The notes beneath the pieces are model-generated. The model was not told the DNA's origin. It did not search any database and saw nothing but the letters and a program-made list of their open reading frames with translations. A DNA stretch of 38,288 bases from Gemmobacter sp964439015. GTDB lineage: Bacteria; Pseudomonadota; Alphaproteobacteria; Rhodobacterales; Rhodobacteraceae. The translations under genes and the position numbers were made by a program. Location: NCBI GenBank assembly GCA_964439015.1, contig CAYTMV010000021.1, positions 1 through 38,288 on the forward strand, read 5' to 3'. Of the stretch, positions 18,036 to 24,548 are shown piece after piece. Position 1 is the stretch's first letter, and each line of letters begins with the position of its first letter.

Positions 18036-18099
18036 GCAGGGGGGGCGCTGCCCCCCACGCCTGCGGCGTTCCCCCCGGGATATTTGCGCCTGAATGATG
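18036..18099. repeat. Dispersed GC-rich repeat, copy 2 (inverted)
   Basis: Read on the minus strand it begins CATCATTCAGGCGCAAATA, then TCCCGGGGGG, a GCG-rich insert and GGGGGCAGCGCCCCC. Copy 1 at 13002-13046 shares CATCAT, GCAAATA-y-CCCGGGGG and the final hairpin but lacks about 14 bp between the two blocks. It lies between rplT and pheS, after the rplT terminator. Confidence 0.75.
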
Positions 18100-18119
18100 G
18101 AGCGGCGGGGCGCAAAGCA

Positions 18120-18147
18120 AAAGGCCCCGCGCGCGGGCGGGGCCTTT
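18120..18147 (-). terminator. Rho-independent terminator of rpmI-rplT
   Basis: AAAGGCCCCGC (18120-18130) and GCGGGGCCTTT (18137-18147) form a perfect 11-bp stem with a 6-nt loop. On the minus strand the stem is followed by TGCTTTG, so TTTT runs out of the stem; it ends the ribosomal-protein transcript 22 bp after the rplT stop. This separates rplT from pheS. Confidence 0.85.
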
Positions 18148-18168
18148 CGGGATTTCTCCGCGGTGGCC

Positions 18169-18531
18169 TCAGGCCAACGCGGCCTTGGCCTGAGCGGCGA
18201 TGGCGTTGAACGCCTCGGGCTCATGCACGGCCAGATCGGCCAGAACCTTGCGGTCCACCTCGATGCCGGCTTTGGCCAGACCGTTGATGAAGCGCGAGTA
18301 GGTCATTTCGATGTCGAACAGCCGAACAGCCGCGTTGATGCGCTGGATCCACAGGGCGCGGAAGTTGCGCTTGCGGTTCTTGCGGTCACGGGTGGCGTAT
18401 TGGTTCGCCTTGTCGACCGCCTGGGTGGCGGTGCGGAAATTGCGCGAGCGGGCCGAGTAGTAACCCGAAGCCTGCTTGATGACCTTGCGGTGACGGGCGT
18501 GGGTCACCTTACCGGATTTGACGCGGGACAT
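18169..18531 (-). CDS. rplT: 50S ribosomal protein L20
   Basis: A 120-residue basic protein of the large ribosomal subunit, needed for early 50S assembly. The sequence SRVKSGKVTHARHRKVIKQ, SGYYSARSRNFRTATQAV, RDRKNRKRNFRALWIQRINAA and the C-terminal MTYSRFINGLAKAGIEVDRK are full-length and typical. It follows rpmI by 12 bp. L20 often represses its own operon through the leader RNA in other bacteria; nothing here proves that, and infC, the usual first gene of that operon, is absent. Confidence 0.98.
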   Translation of the reverse strand: MSRVKSGKVTHARHRKVIKQASGYYSARSRNFRTATQAVDKANQYATRDRKNRKRNFRALWIQRINAAVRLFDIEMTYSRFINGLAKAGIEVDRKVLADLAVHEPEAFNAIAAQAKAALA

Positions 18532-18543
18532 GTTTCAAGCTCC

Positions 18544-18744
18544 TCAGCGGTCGTAGGGCATGTATTTCTTGACGATCTTCGCGTCACTGTCGCAAAGGAT
18601 CATCGCGCCGGATGCGTCGCGGATGAACTTCGTGGTGCGCTTGATCATGCCGTGACGTTTGCCCGCGGGGCCGGCTTTCACACGACCGGAGGCCGTGAAG
18701 CTGAACCGCTTCTTCGCCGCCGATTTGGTCTTCATCTTGGGCAT
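18544..18744 (-). CDS. rpmI: 50S ribosomal protein L35
   Basis: A 66-residue basic ribosomal protein beginning MPKMKTKSAAKKRFSFTASG and continuing with KRHGMIKRTTKFIRD and KKYMPYDR, the normal length and content of alphaproteobacterial L35. I take the ATG at 18744: GGAG lies 6 nt before it, and the longer in-frame version to 18783 adds residues that the family lacks. It forms a two-gene operon with rplT, from the promoter at 18816-18844 to the terminator at 18120-18147. Confidence 0.98.
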   Translation of the reverse strand: MPKMKTKSAAKKRFSFTASGRVKAGPAGKRHGMIKRTTKFIRDASGAMILCDSDAKIVKKYMPYDR

Positions 18745-18815
18745 TTCCATCTCCGTGGTTTCAGGCGCGACTCGGCATGCCACATTGGCCGGTCACGCAG
18801 GTATCAAGATGCGGT

Positions 18816-18844
18816 CCTATAGAGGGCTGCGGGGGCGGGTGCAA
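18816..18844 (-). promoter_or_regulatory. Candidate promoter of rpmI-rplT
   Basis: On the minus strand TTGCAC (18844-18839), a 17-bp GC-rich spacer and TATAGG (18821-18816) make a convincing sigma-70-like promoter. Transcription would start near 18809 and leave a leader of about 65 nt before the L35 start, long enough for translational autoregulation. Confidence 0.65.
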
Positions 18845-18858
18845 GGGGTGTTATGGTT

Positions 18859-19083
18859 TCAGCCCAGATAGCGGCCAATGACCCGAAACACCGTTTGCGG
18901 GATATCCTGAATCTCATAGCCGCCCGGCTTGTTGTTCAGGGCGGTCACGATCAGCACGCCGGCGGCCAGGGCGAAGATGGCGCCGACCCGCGGCGCGCGT
19001 CCCTCGCTATAGGCAGACAACAGGCTTGGCACGGCGAGGATCGCCATGAATACGCCAAGAACCAGATAGAGATCGGCATCCAT
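18859..19083 (-). CDS. Small two-helix membrane protein of unknown function
   Basis: A 74-residue protein with two predicted membrane helices, LYLVLGVFMAILAVPSLLSAY (about 5-25) and VGAIFALAAGVLIVTAL (about 33-49), joined by a short SEGRAPR loop. The C-terminal third, NKPGGYEIQDIPQTVFRVIGRYLG, looks amphipathic and conserved in style but matches no domain I know. It starts 31 bp after the pyruvate kinase stop on the same strand and probably shares the pyk transcript; the rpmI promoter begins right after it. A GGGG upstream is a weak ribosome-binding site. Confidence 0.75.
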   Translation of the reverse strand: MDADLYLVLGVFMAILAVPSLLSAYSEGRAPRVGAIFALAAGVLIVTALNNKPGGYEIQDIPQTVFRVIGRYLG

Positions 19084-19114
19084 TTCGTAACCCCAAAACT
19101 CGCGTATTCCCCAT

Positions 19115-20560
19115 CTACTCAGGGTCGGCGCGCAGAATCAACCTTTCGTCGCAGGGGGCGACCCGCAGGATGTTGGTGGTGCCGGGGACGTTGAAGGGCA
19201 CGCCCGCGATCACGACGATCTGATCCTTTTCGTCAGCGTAACCGAAATCGCGCGCGACGCGAACCGCGGCAATGACCGCGGATTTGAAACGCTCCTGCTC
19301 GCCGGTCAGGGCGCAATGCACGCCCCAGGTCAGGCACAGGCGGCGGGCGGTGCCGACCAGCGGGGTCAGCGCCACGATCGGCACATGCGGGCGTTCGCGG
19401 GCGACGAGGCTGACGGTGGTGCCGGACTGGCTGAAGCAGCAGATCGCCTTGATGTCGGTGGCCTCGGCAATCTCGCGGGCGGCGGCGACGATGCCATCGG
19501 CCACGGTGGCGCGGGTGATCTTGCGGCTGGCCTCGATCACGTCGCGATAGGTGGGGTCGCTTTCAACGCTGATCGCCACCTTGGCCATGGTGGTGACCGC
19601 CTCGACCGGAAACTTGCCAGCGGCGCTTTCTGCGGACAGCATCACGGCATCGGCCCCTTCATAGATCGCGGTTGCCACGTCCGAGACCTCGGCGCGGGTC
19701 GGCACCGGGCTTTCGATCATCGATTCCAGCATCTGCGTGGCCACGATCACCGGCTTGGCGGCGCTGCGGGCCTTACGCACCAGGCGCTTCTGGATCGGCG
19801 GCACGGCATGGACCGGCAGTTCCACCCCCAGATCGCCGCGGGCGACCATGATTCCGTCAGCCACCGACAGGATCGCGTCATAGGCCTTGACCGCGGCGGG
19901 TTTCTCGATCTTGGCGAGGATGGCGGCACGGCCATTGGCCAGAGCGCGGGCCTCGATCACGTCTTCGGGGCGCTGCACGAAAGACAGCGCCAGCCAGTCG
20001 ATGCCGAGGGCGCAGACAAATTCCAGATCCGCGCGGTCTTTCTGCGACAGGGCCGCCAGCGGCAGCACCACATCCGGCACGTTCACGCCCTTGCGGTTGG
20101 AGATCGTGCCACCAACCTCGACGGTGCAATCGGCAAAGGACTTGCCGCAGGTCTCGACCCGCAGGCGCAGCTTGCCGTCATTGACCAGCAGGGTCGCGCC
20201 CGCCTCGAGTGCCGCGAAAATCTCGGGATGGGGCAGGTTGACGCGGTGGCCGTCGCCCGGCGTCTCGTCCAGATCGAAGCGGAAGGACTGGCCTTCCTCC
20301 AGATCGACGGCGTTTGACGCAAAGGTGCCGACGCGCAGTTTCGGACCCTGAAGATCGGCCAGAATGGCGATCGGCCGGCCGGTATCCGCCTCGACCTGCC
20401 GGATGATTTCGTGGCGGGCGCGGATGTCGTCATGGCTGCCATGCGACATGTTCAGGCGGAACACGTCTGCCCCGGCCTCGAACAGGGCGCGGATCATCTG
20501 GTAGGTGCTGGAGGCCGGGCCCAGAGTGGCGACGATCTTGACATTGCGCTGGCGTTTCAT
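19115..20560 (-). CDS. pyk: Pyruvate kinase
   Basis: A 481-residue glycolytic enzyme transferring phosphate from phosphoenolpyruvate to ADP. Diagnostic segments are the N-terminal NVKIVATLGPASS, FRLNMSHGSHDD, ILADLQGPKLRVG, the signature ILAKIEKPAAVKAYD with the catalytic Lys, IMVARGDLGVE, IVATQMLESMIESPVPTRAE and DAVMLSAESAAGKFP. The C-terminal regulatory domain (CFSQSGTTVSLVARERP onward) is complete. I chose ATG 20560 because AAGGA lies about 7 nt upstream and the protein then begins MKRQRNVKIVATLG as in relatives; three further in-frame ATGs upstream all belong to a 15-bp tandem repeat. The 74-residue membrane protein follows on the same strand. Confidence 0.96.
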   Translation of the reverse strand: MKRQRNVKIVATLGPASSTYQMIRALFEAGADVFRLNMSHGSHDDIRARHEIIRQVEADTGRPIAILADLQGPKLRVGTFASNAVDLEEGQSFRFDLDETPGDGHRVNLPHPEIFAALEAGATLLVNDGKLRLRVETCGKSFADCTVEVGGTISNRKGVNVPDVVLPLAALSQKDRADLEFVCALGIDWLALSFVQRPEDVIEARALANGRAAILAKIEKPAAVKAYDAILSVADGIMVARGDLGVELPVHAVPPIQKRLVRKARSAAKPVIVATQMLESMIESPVPTRAEVSDVATAIYEGADAVMLSAESAAGKFPVEAVTTMAKVAISVESDPTYRDVIEASRKITRATVADGIVAAAREIAEATDIKAICCFSQSGTTVSLVARERPHVPIVALTPLVGTARRLCLTWGVHCALTGEQERFKSAVIAAVRVARDFGYADEKDQIVVIAGVPFNVPGTTNILRVAPCDERLILRADPE

Positions 20561-20570
20561 GGTTTTTCCT

Positions 20571-20615
20571 TGTGCAGACATCCGGTGTGCAGTCATCCGG
20601 CTTGCAATCATCCGG
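20571..20615 (-). repeat. 3 x 15-bp tandem repeat in the pyk leader
   Basis: On the minus strand the units are CCGGATGATTGCAAG (20615-20601), CCGGATGACTGCACA (20600-20586) and CCGGATGTCTGCACA (20585-20571). Each contains an ATG in frame with pyk, so the repeat would encode M(I/T/S)A(S/H/Q)(R/G) if translated. The repeat ends 10 nt before the pyk ATG. The same CCGGATGA word also begins the palindrome in the upstream promoter. Confidence 0.85.
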
Positions 20616-20628
20616 GCGGGCCGCTGAT

Positions 20629-20657
20629 TTTATGGATGATATCATCCGGCGGGGCAA
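20629..20657 (-). promoter_or_regulatory. Candidate pyk promoter with a palindromic operator in its spacer
   Basis: On the minus strand TTGCCC (20657-20652) and CATAAA (20634-20629) are separated by 17 bp. The spacer is largely filled by the perfect 14-bp palindrome GGATGATATCATCC (20634-20647). A TAAAAT hexamer at 20632-20627 is an alternative -10 at 19 bp. A palindrome between -35 and -10 is where a repressor, or a MerR-type activator, would bind. Confidence 0.5.
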
Positions 20658-20739
20658 CCTTGCAGGGGTTAGCGTTAACATTGCCGGGACATGCGGCCAG
20701 CCCCTTTCTCGTCGGTGAATGCCGTGGCAATACGACGCA

Positions 20740-21504
20740 ATGATGACGAAGCCTTATCAGATCCTGGGGGCTGACCGCCCCGGCCGCTGGCTTGTGACCT
20801 GCGACCACGCCTCGAACCGGGTGCCGCCCGAGGTAGCGGGGGGCGATCTGGGCCTGCCCGCAGCCGACATGGCCCGGCACATTGCCTATGATGTGGGGGC
20901 CGCGGGGCTGGCCGCCGCACTGGCCGAGGCGCTGGACAGTCCGGCGATCCTGTCGGATTTCTCGCGTCTGGTGATCGACCCGAACCGGGGCGAGGATGAT
21001 CCGACGCTGGTGATGAAACTTTACGACGGCTCGGTCATCCCCGCCAATCGCCATGCGGACGCGGCCGAGGTGGCGCGGCGGATGGCGCTGTTCTACACGC
21101 CTTACCATCAGGCGCTGGCAGAACTGGCGGCGCGGCAGGCGGATACGGTGATTGTGGCGATCCACAGCTTTACCCCGCAGTTGAATGGCCGGCCGCCGCG
21201 GCCCTGGCATGTGGGGGTGCTGCATTCGCATCTGGACGACCGCCTCAGCCGGGCCTTGATTGCACGGCTGGAGGCAGAGGGCGACCTGTGCGTGGGCGAT
21301 AATGAGCCCTATTCCGGCCATCTTCCGGGGGATGCGATTGATCGTCACGCGCTGCAGGTGGGTCGCCAGAACACCTTGATCGAGCTGCGCAACGACCTGA
21401 TTGCCGATGCGCAGGCACAGCTGGCCTGGGCCAGACGGCTGGCCCCCTTGCTGCGCGCGGCGCTGGCGGATCTGGACGCGCCGGCGCTGGTTGCGGCCAA
21501 ATGA
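20740..21504 (+). CDS. N-formylglutamate amidohydrolase family protein
   Basis: A 254-residue protein of the FGase (HutG-like) family. WLVTCDHASNRVPPE contains the first metal-binding Asp/His region, followed by HIAYDVGA, LSDFSRLVIDPNRGEDDPTLV, the catalytic-site VIVAIHSFTPQLNGRPRPWHVG-type segment (GRPPRPWHVG here), DNEPYSG and GRQNTLIELRNDLI. Family members hydrolyse N-formyl-L-glutamate in histidine degradation or act on related acyl-amino acids. There are no hut genes nearby, so the substrate is uncertain. The start is unclear: adjacent ATGs at 20740 and 20743 and another at 20719 all lack a good ribosome-binding site. It is divergent from pyk and closed by the shared terminator at 21505-21531. 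Confidence 0.85.
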   Translation: MMTKPYQILGADRPGRWLVTCDHASNRVPPEVAGGDLGLPAADMARHIAYDVGAAGLAAALAEALDSPAILSDFSRLVIDPNRGEDDPTLVMKLYDGSVIPANRHADAAEVARRMALFYTPYHQALAELAARQADTVIVAIHSFTPQLNGRPPRPWHVGVLHSHLDDRLSRALIARLEAEGDLCVGDNEPYSGHLPGDAIDRHALQVGRQNTLIELRNDLIADAQAQLAWARRLAPLLRAALADLDAPALVAAK

Positions 21505-21531
21505 AAAGGGCCGCCCGGGGCGCGGCCCTTT
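21505..21531. terminator. Bidirectional terminator between convergent genes
   Basis: AAAGGGCCGC (21505-21514) and GCGGCCCTTT (21522-21531) form a perfect 10-bp stem with A-runs on the left and T-runs on the right, so it can act in both directions. It lies directly between the convergent amidohydrolase and D-amino-acid transaminase genes. Confidence 0.85.
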
Positions 21532-21540
21532 GGTCATCAA

Positions 21541-22401
21541 TCAGATCGCGGCCTTGCGCATTTCTTCCAGGTAGATTTCCCGCAGGCGCACGGCAACCGG
21601 ACCGACGCTGCCCTGGCCCACGGCCTGGCCGTCGATTTCGACCACCGGCATCACGAAGGCCGAGGCCGAGGTGATGAAGGCCTCGTCGGCGGACTTGGCT
21701 TCGTCGATGGTGAAGTTGCGCTCTTCGACCTCCATCTGCGCTTCGCGGGCAAAGCGCAGCACGGCGGCGCGGGTGATGCCGTGCAGAATGTCATTGGACA
21801 GGCCGCGGGTGATGATGCGGTTGCCCTTGACGATATAGGCGTTGTTCGAGGTGCCTTCGGTCACGAAACCGTCCTCGATCATCCAGGCATCATCGACCCC
21901 GGCCTTCTTGGCGGCCATCTTGGCCATCGACGGATAGAGCAGCTGAACCGTCTTGATGTCGCGGCGGTGCCAGCGGATGTCGGGGACCGAGATCACCTTC
22001 CAGCCAGTCCTGGCGGCCGGCGCATCGGCCATGCCCGGCTTGTTCTGGGTGAACAGCACAACCGTGGGCGGCAGATCGGCCGGCGGATAGGCAAAGTCGC
22101 GATCGCCGGGATTGCCGCGGGTGACCTGCAGATAGATCATCCCATCGACGATGCCGTTGCGCGCGACTAGTTCACGATGAATCGCCAGCCACTCGGCTTC
22201 GGCATGGGGATTGGTCATCTCCAACTCGCCCAGACTGCGATCCAGCCGTTTGCAATGGCCGGCAAAGTCGATCAGCTTGCCGTCGAGAACAGAGGTCACC
22301 TCATAGACGCCATCGGCCATCAGAAAGCCGCGGTCAAAGATCGAGACCTTCGCCTCGGCCTCGGGCAGATAGTCCCCATTCACATAGACGGTGCGGCTCA
22401 T
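21541..22401 (-). CDS. D-amino-acid transaminase (fold-type IV PLP enzyme)
   Basis: A 286-residue cytoplasmic PLP enzyme related to D-alanine aminotransferase. The sequence SRTVYVNGDYLPEAEAKVSIFDRGFLMADGVYEV is the class IV aminotransferase N-terminus; IRWHRRDIKTVQLLYPSMAK carries the PLP-binding Lys in the DIKT motif typical of D-amino-acid rather than branched-chain transaminases; EDGFVTEGTSNNAYIV and GITRAAVLRFARE follow. The likely role is D-alanine/D-glutamate supply for peptidoglycan or use of D-amino acids. ATG 22401 is preceded by an excellent AAGGAGGG, which excludes the longer in-frame start at 22464. The ICMT-like gene ends 75 bp upstream on the same strand. Confidence 0.9.
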   Translation of the reverse strand: MSRTVYVNGDYLPEAEAKVSIFDRGFLMADGVYEVTSVLDGKLIDFAGHCKRLDRSLGELEMTNPHAEAEWLAIHRELVARNGIVDGMIYLQVTRGNPGDRDFAYPPADLPPTVVLFTQNKPGMADAPAARTGWKVISVPDIRWHRRDIKTVQLLYPSMAKMAAKKAGVDDAWMIEDGFVTEGTSNNAYIVKGNRIITRGLSNDILHGITRAAVLRFAREAQMEVEERNFTIDEAKSADEAFITSASAFVMPVVEIDGQAVGQGSVGPVAVRLREIYLEEMRKAAI

Positions 22402-22476
22402 GATACCCTCCTTGGGCTGGCGTTTTGTGGCAGCGGTTTGCGGCAGCGCAGACCGCTGCGTCAAGCGGCGATTGGA

Positions 22477-23106
22477 TCAGTAGAGCGCGATGGTGGGCAA
22501 AAGCCCGGCTTCTTTCACGCTCTCCATCAGTTCAGCCAGCGGGATAAAGGCCAGAAAGACCAGCGCATCGGCAAAGTTGACCCGCAGCGCCTTGACCGAG
22601 CAGGTGACTTCGGCGGGCGTGCTGAACAGGCGGGGCTTCGGCCAGATCCGCGGGACGCGGGCGGCGTATTCAGCATAGGCAGGGCCGAACTCTGACCGCA
22701 GAAACGCCTCTTCGCGCGCGGCGGTCGCGCTGAGGATCAGGAAAACCGACAGGCCCAGAAAGGCTGTCAGCAGCAGCGATCCCATCATCATGCCGAAACC
22801 CAGCACGCCGATGGTGGAAAACAGATACAGCGGGTGGCGGCAGATCGAATAGGGGCCGACCTGCATCACGCTGCGGTTCTTCATCGCGCCGATATAGAGG
22901 ATCGCCCAAAAGCGCCCCAGAACGCCCGCGATCACCAGAAAGATACCGCTGACCTCGAGAACCTCGAAGATCCATTCCGGATGCGTCCAGGCGGATCGGG
23001 TGAACAGGATCAGCGGCACCGCCAGCACGAAGAACAGCCGCAGGCCCCAGATGCGGATTTTCTGGTTGAAGGGGCGGACGGCGGTGGTGGCGGTGGCGGT
23101 TGACAT
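22477..23106 (-). CDS. Isoprenylcysteine carboxyl methyltransferase-like membrane protein
   Basis: A 209-residue integral membrane protein with hydrophobic segments near LRLFFVLAVPLILF, VSGIFLVIAGVLGRFWAILYI and a paired stretch GVLGFGMMMGSLLLTAFLGLSVFLIL (named in part). The ICMT/PEMT hallmark is present: GPYSICRHPLYLF followed by EEAFLRSEFGPAYAEYAARVPRIWP, the SAM-binding region of bacterial ICMT-like methyltransferases. Bacterial members methylate unknown small molecules, lipids or isoprenoids, so no substrate can be named. The start is ATG 23106 with GAGAG nearby. It is divergent from mcl1 and about 75 bp upstream of the transaminase gene, possibly co-transcribed with it. Confidence 0.83.
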   Translation of the reverse strand: MSTATATTAVRPFNQKIRIWGLRLFFVLAVPLILFTRSAWTHPEWIFEVLEVSGIFLVIAGVLGRFWAILYIGAMKNRSVMQVGPYSICRHPLYLFSTIGVLGFGMMMGSLLLTAFLGLSVFLILSATAAREEAFLRSEFGPAYAEYAARVPRIWPKPRLFSTPAEVTCSVKALRVNFADALVFLAFIPLAELMESVKEAGLLPTIALY

Positions 23107-23242
23107 GCGGCTCTCGGGTAAAAAAAAGGGACGGGCGCAGCGGTAAACCTGCGGACCGGACCGGTCAATGATGCCGGGATGGTTTTCACTTCGGCGTTAC
23201 GGTTTGGTCGAAGCCCGGCAATGCTGCGGGTGCGAAAGCGTC

Positions 23243-23271
23243 TGGACATGTCTCGCGCAACAATCTAACCA
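23243..23271 (+). promoter_or_regulatory. Weak candidate promoter of mcl1
   Basis: TGGACA (23243-23248), a 17-bp spacer and TAACCA (23266-23271) lie about 40 bp before the mcl1 ATG. The -10 match is moderate. It is in the 207-bp divergent gap, which also holds a GGACCGGACCGGTC repeat near 23155. Confidence 0.35.
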
Positions 23272-23313
23272 AGGCGCCATCTATCCTGAAACATCATTGC
23301 CAAGAGGCTGCCG

Positions 23314-24270
23314 ATGAGCTTCCGCCTGCAACCCGCCGCCCCCGCCCGCCCCAATCGCTGCCAACTGTTCGGCCCCGGTTCGCGCCCGGCACTGTTTCCG
23401 AAGATGGCGGCGTCAGAGGCCGATGTGATCAACCTCGATCTGGAAGACTCGGTCGCACCCAACGACAAGGAAACCGCGCGCGCCAATATCATCGCCGCGA
23501 TTTCCGACCATGACTGGGGCCGCAAGACCCTGTCGGTGCGGATCAACGGGCTGGATACGCCATGGTGGTATCGCGATGTGGTGGACCTGCTGGAACAGGC
23601 GGGCGACCGTCTGGATCAGATCATGATCCCCAAGGTGGGCTGCGCCGAAGACCTCTATGCCGTTGACGCGCTGGTGACCGCGATCGAGCGCGCCAAGGGC
23701 CGCACCAAGCCCATCGCCTTTGAGGTCATCATCGAGACCGCCGCCGGCATCGCCAATGTCAATGCCATTGCTGCCGCCACCCCGCGTCTCAAGGCGATGA
23801 GCCTTGGCGCCGCCGACTTTGCCGCCTCGATGGGCATGGCCACCACCGGCATCGGCGGCACGCAGGAAAACTATTACATGCTGCGTGGCGGCGAGAAATT
23901 CTGGTCCGATCCATGGCATTGGGCGCAGGCCGCCATCGTCGCCGCCTGCCGCACCCATGGCGTGCTGCCGGTCGATGGCCCCTTTGGCGATTTTTCGGAC
24001 GACGAGGGCTATCGCGCGCAGGCGCGGCGCTCGGCCACGCTGGGCATGGTCGGCAAATGGGCGATCCACCCCAAGCAGGTCGCGCTGGCCAACGAGGTGT
24101 TCACCCCTTCGGCCGAGGCCGTGCAGGAGGCCCGCGAGATCCTAGCCGCGATGGAAGAGGCCAAGGCTGGCGGTCAGGGTGCTGCCACCTACAAGGGTCG
24201 CCTGATCGACATCGCGTCGATGCGTCAGGCCGAGGTGATCGTGCGTCAGGCGGAAATCATCGCTGGTTGA
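23314..24270 (+). CDS. mcl1: L-malyl-CoA/beta-methylmalyl-CoA lyase
   Basis: A 318-residue CitE/HpcH-type aldolase that cleaves (2R,3S)-beta-methylmalyl-CoA to glyoxylate and propionyl-CoA, and L-malyl-CoA to acetyl-CoA and glyoxylate; it works in the ethylmalonyl-CoA pathway. The N-terminal SFRLQPAAPARPNRCQLFGPGSRP and VINLDLEDSVAPNDK are characteristic of Mcl1; the Mg ligands are Glu141 in EVIIETAAGIANV and Asp168 in SLGAADFAASMG. TGIGGTQENYYML, VDGPFGDFSDDEGYRAQAR and GKWAIHPKQ complete the active site. The length equals that of the Rhodobacter enzymes as I remember them. AGAGG precedes the ATG. It stands with accA downstream but separated from it by a regulated-looking leader. Confidence 0.94.
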   Translation: MSFRLQPAAPARPNRCQLFGPGSRPALFPKMAASEADVINLDLEDSVAPNDKETARANIIAAISDHDWGRKTLSVRINGLDTPWWYRDVVDLLEQAGDRLDQIMIPKVGCAEDLYAVDALVTAIERAKGRTKPIAFEVIIETAAGIANVNAIAAATPRLKAMSLGAADFAASMGMATTGIGGTQENYYMLRGGEKFWSDPWHWAQAAIVAACRTHGVLPVDGPFGDFSDDEGYRAQARRSATLGMVGKWAIHPKQVALANEVFTPSAEAVQEAREILAAMEEAKAGGQGAATYKGRLIDIASMRQAEVIVRQAEIIAG

Positions 24271-24292
24271 GTAGCCTGCGAAACAGGAATCG

Positions 24293-24320
24293 TTGACAAG
24301 CGGCGCCTGCGCCTAACAAT
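24293..24320 (+). promoter_or_regulatory. Candidate promoter upstream of accA
   Basis: A perfect -35 box TTGACA (24293-24298) and AACAAT (24315-24320) at 16-bp spacing lie just after mcl1. The transcript would begin near 24327, in front of an inverted repeat, and carry a leader of more than 200 nt to accA. A second TATAAG near 24519 may mark another start closer to the gene. Confidence 0.5.
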
Positions 24321-24330
24321 GTAACAAAGC

Positions 24331-24472
24331 TGCTGCATATTTGTGCAGCATCAGAAAAACCCGGAATGGCAGGGAGAGGAGGCCCCGCCATTCGCATCGG
24401 GAGGAAGCAGCGCCCTGCATCGGTTCCGTGCCCGGTGCGGGGCGCTGTCACATTCAGCCCTCACATTCAGCC
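24331..24472 (+). promoter_or_regulatory. Structured accA leader with three inverted repeats and a direct repeat
   Basis: TGCTGCA (24331-24337) / TGCAGCA (24344-24350) is a perfect 7-bp inverted repeat with a 6-nt loop. GAATGGC (24364-24370) pairs with GCCATTC (24387-24393), and CAGCGCCC (24408-24415) with GGGCGCTG (24440-24447). TCACATTCAGCC then occurs twice (24448-24459 and 24461-24472), a 13-bp tandem duplication. I cannot assign it to a known riboswitch or small RNA. Confidence 0.45.
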
Positions 24473-24548
24473 TCCCGCGCAGCGCCCAAGCATTGCATCA
24501 CGCCCCCCGATTGGTCATATAAGGCGCGGTTGCCGCAGGGAGTGCCCG

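Noticed and set aside
20571..20615. CRISPR-like array
   Set aside because: The repeats are direct 15-bp units with no spacers; this is a tandem duplication in a leader.
24395..24450. Possible SRP RNA (ffs) because of GGAGGAAGCAGC in the accA leader
   Set aside because: The 3' side resembles the domain IV loop of SRP RNA, but the expected CAGG on the 5' strand and the matching stem are missing, and a GNRA loop would be closed by only two pairs.
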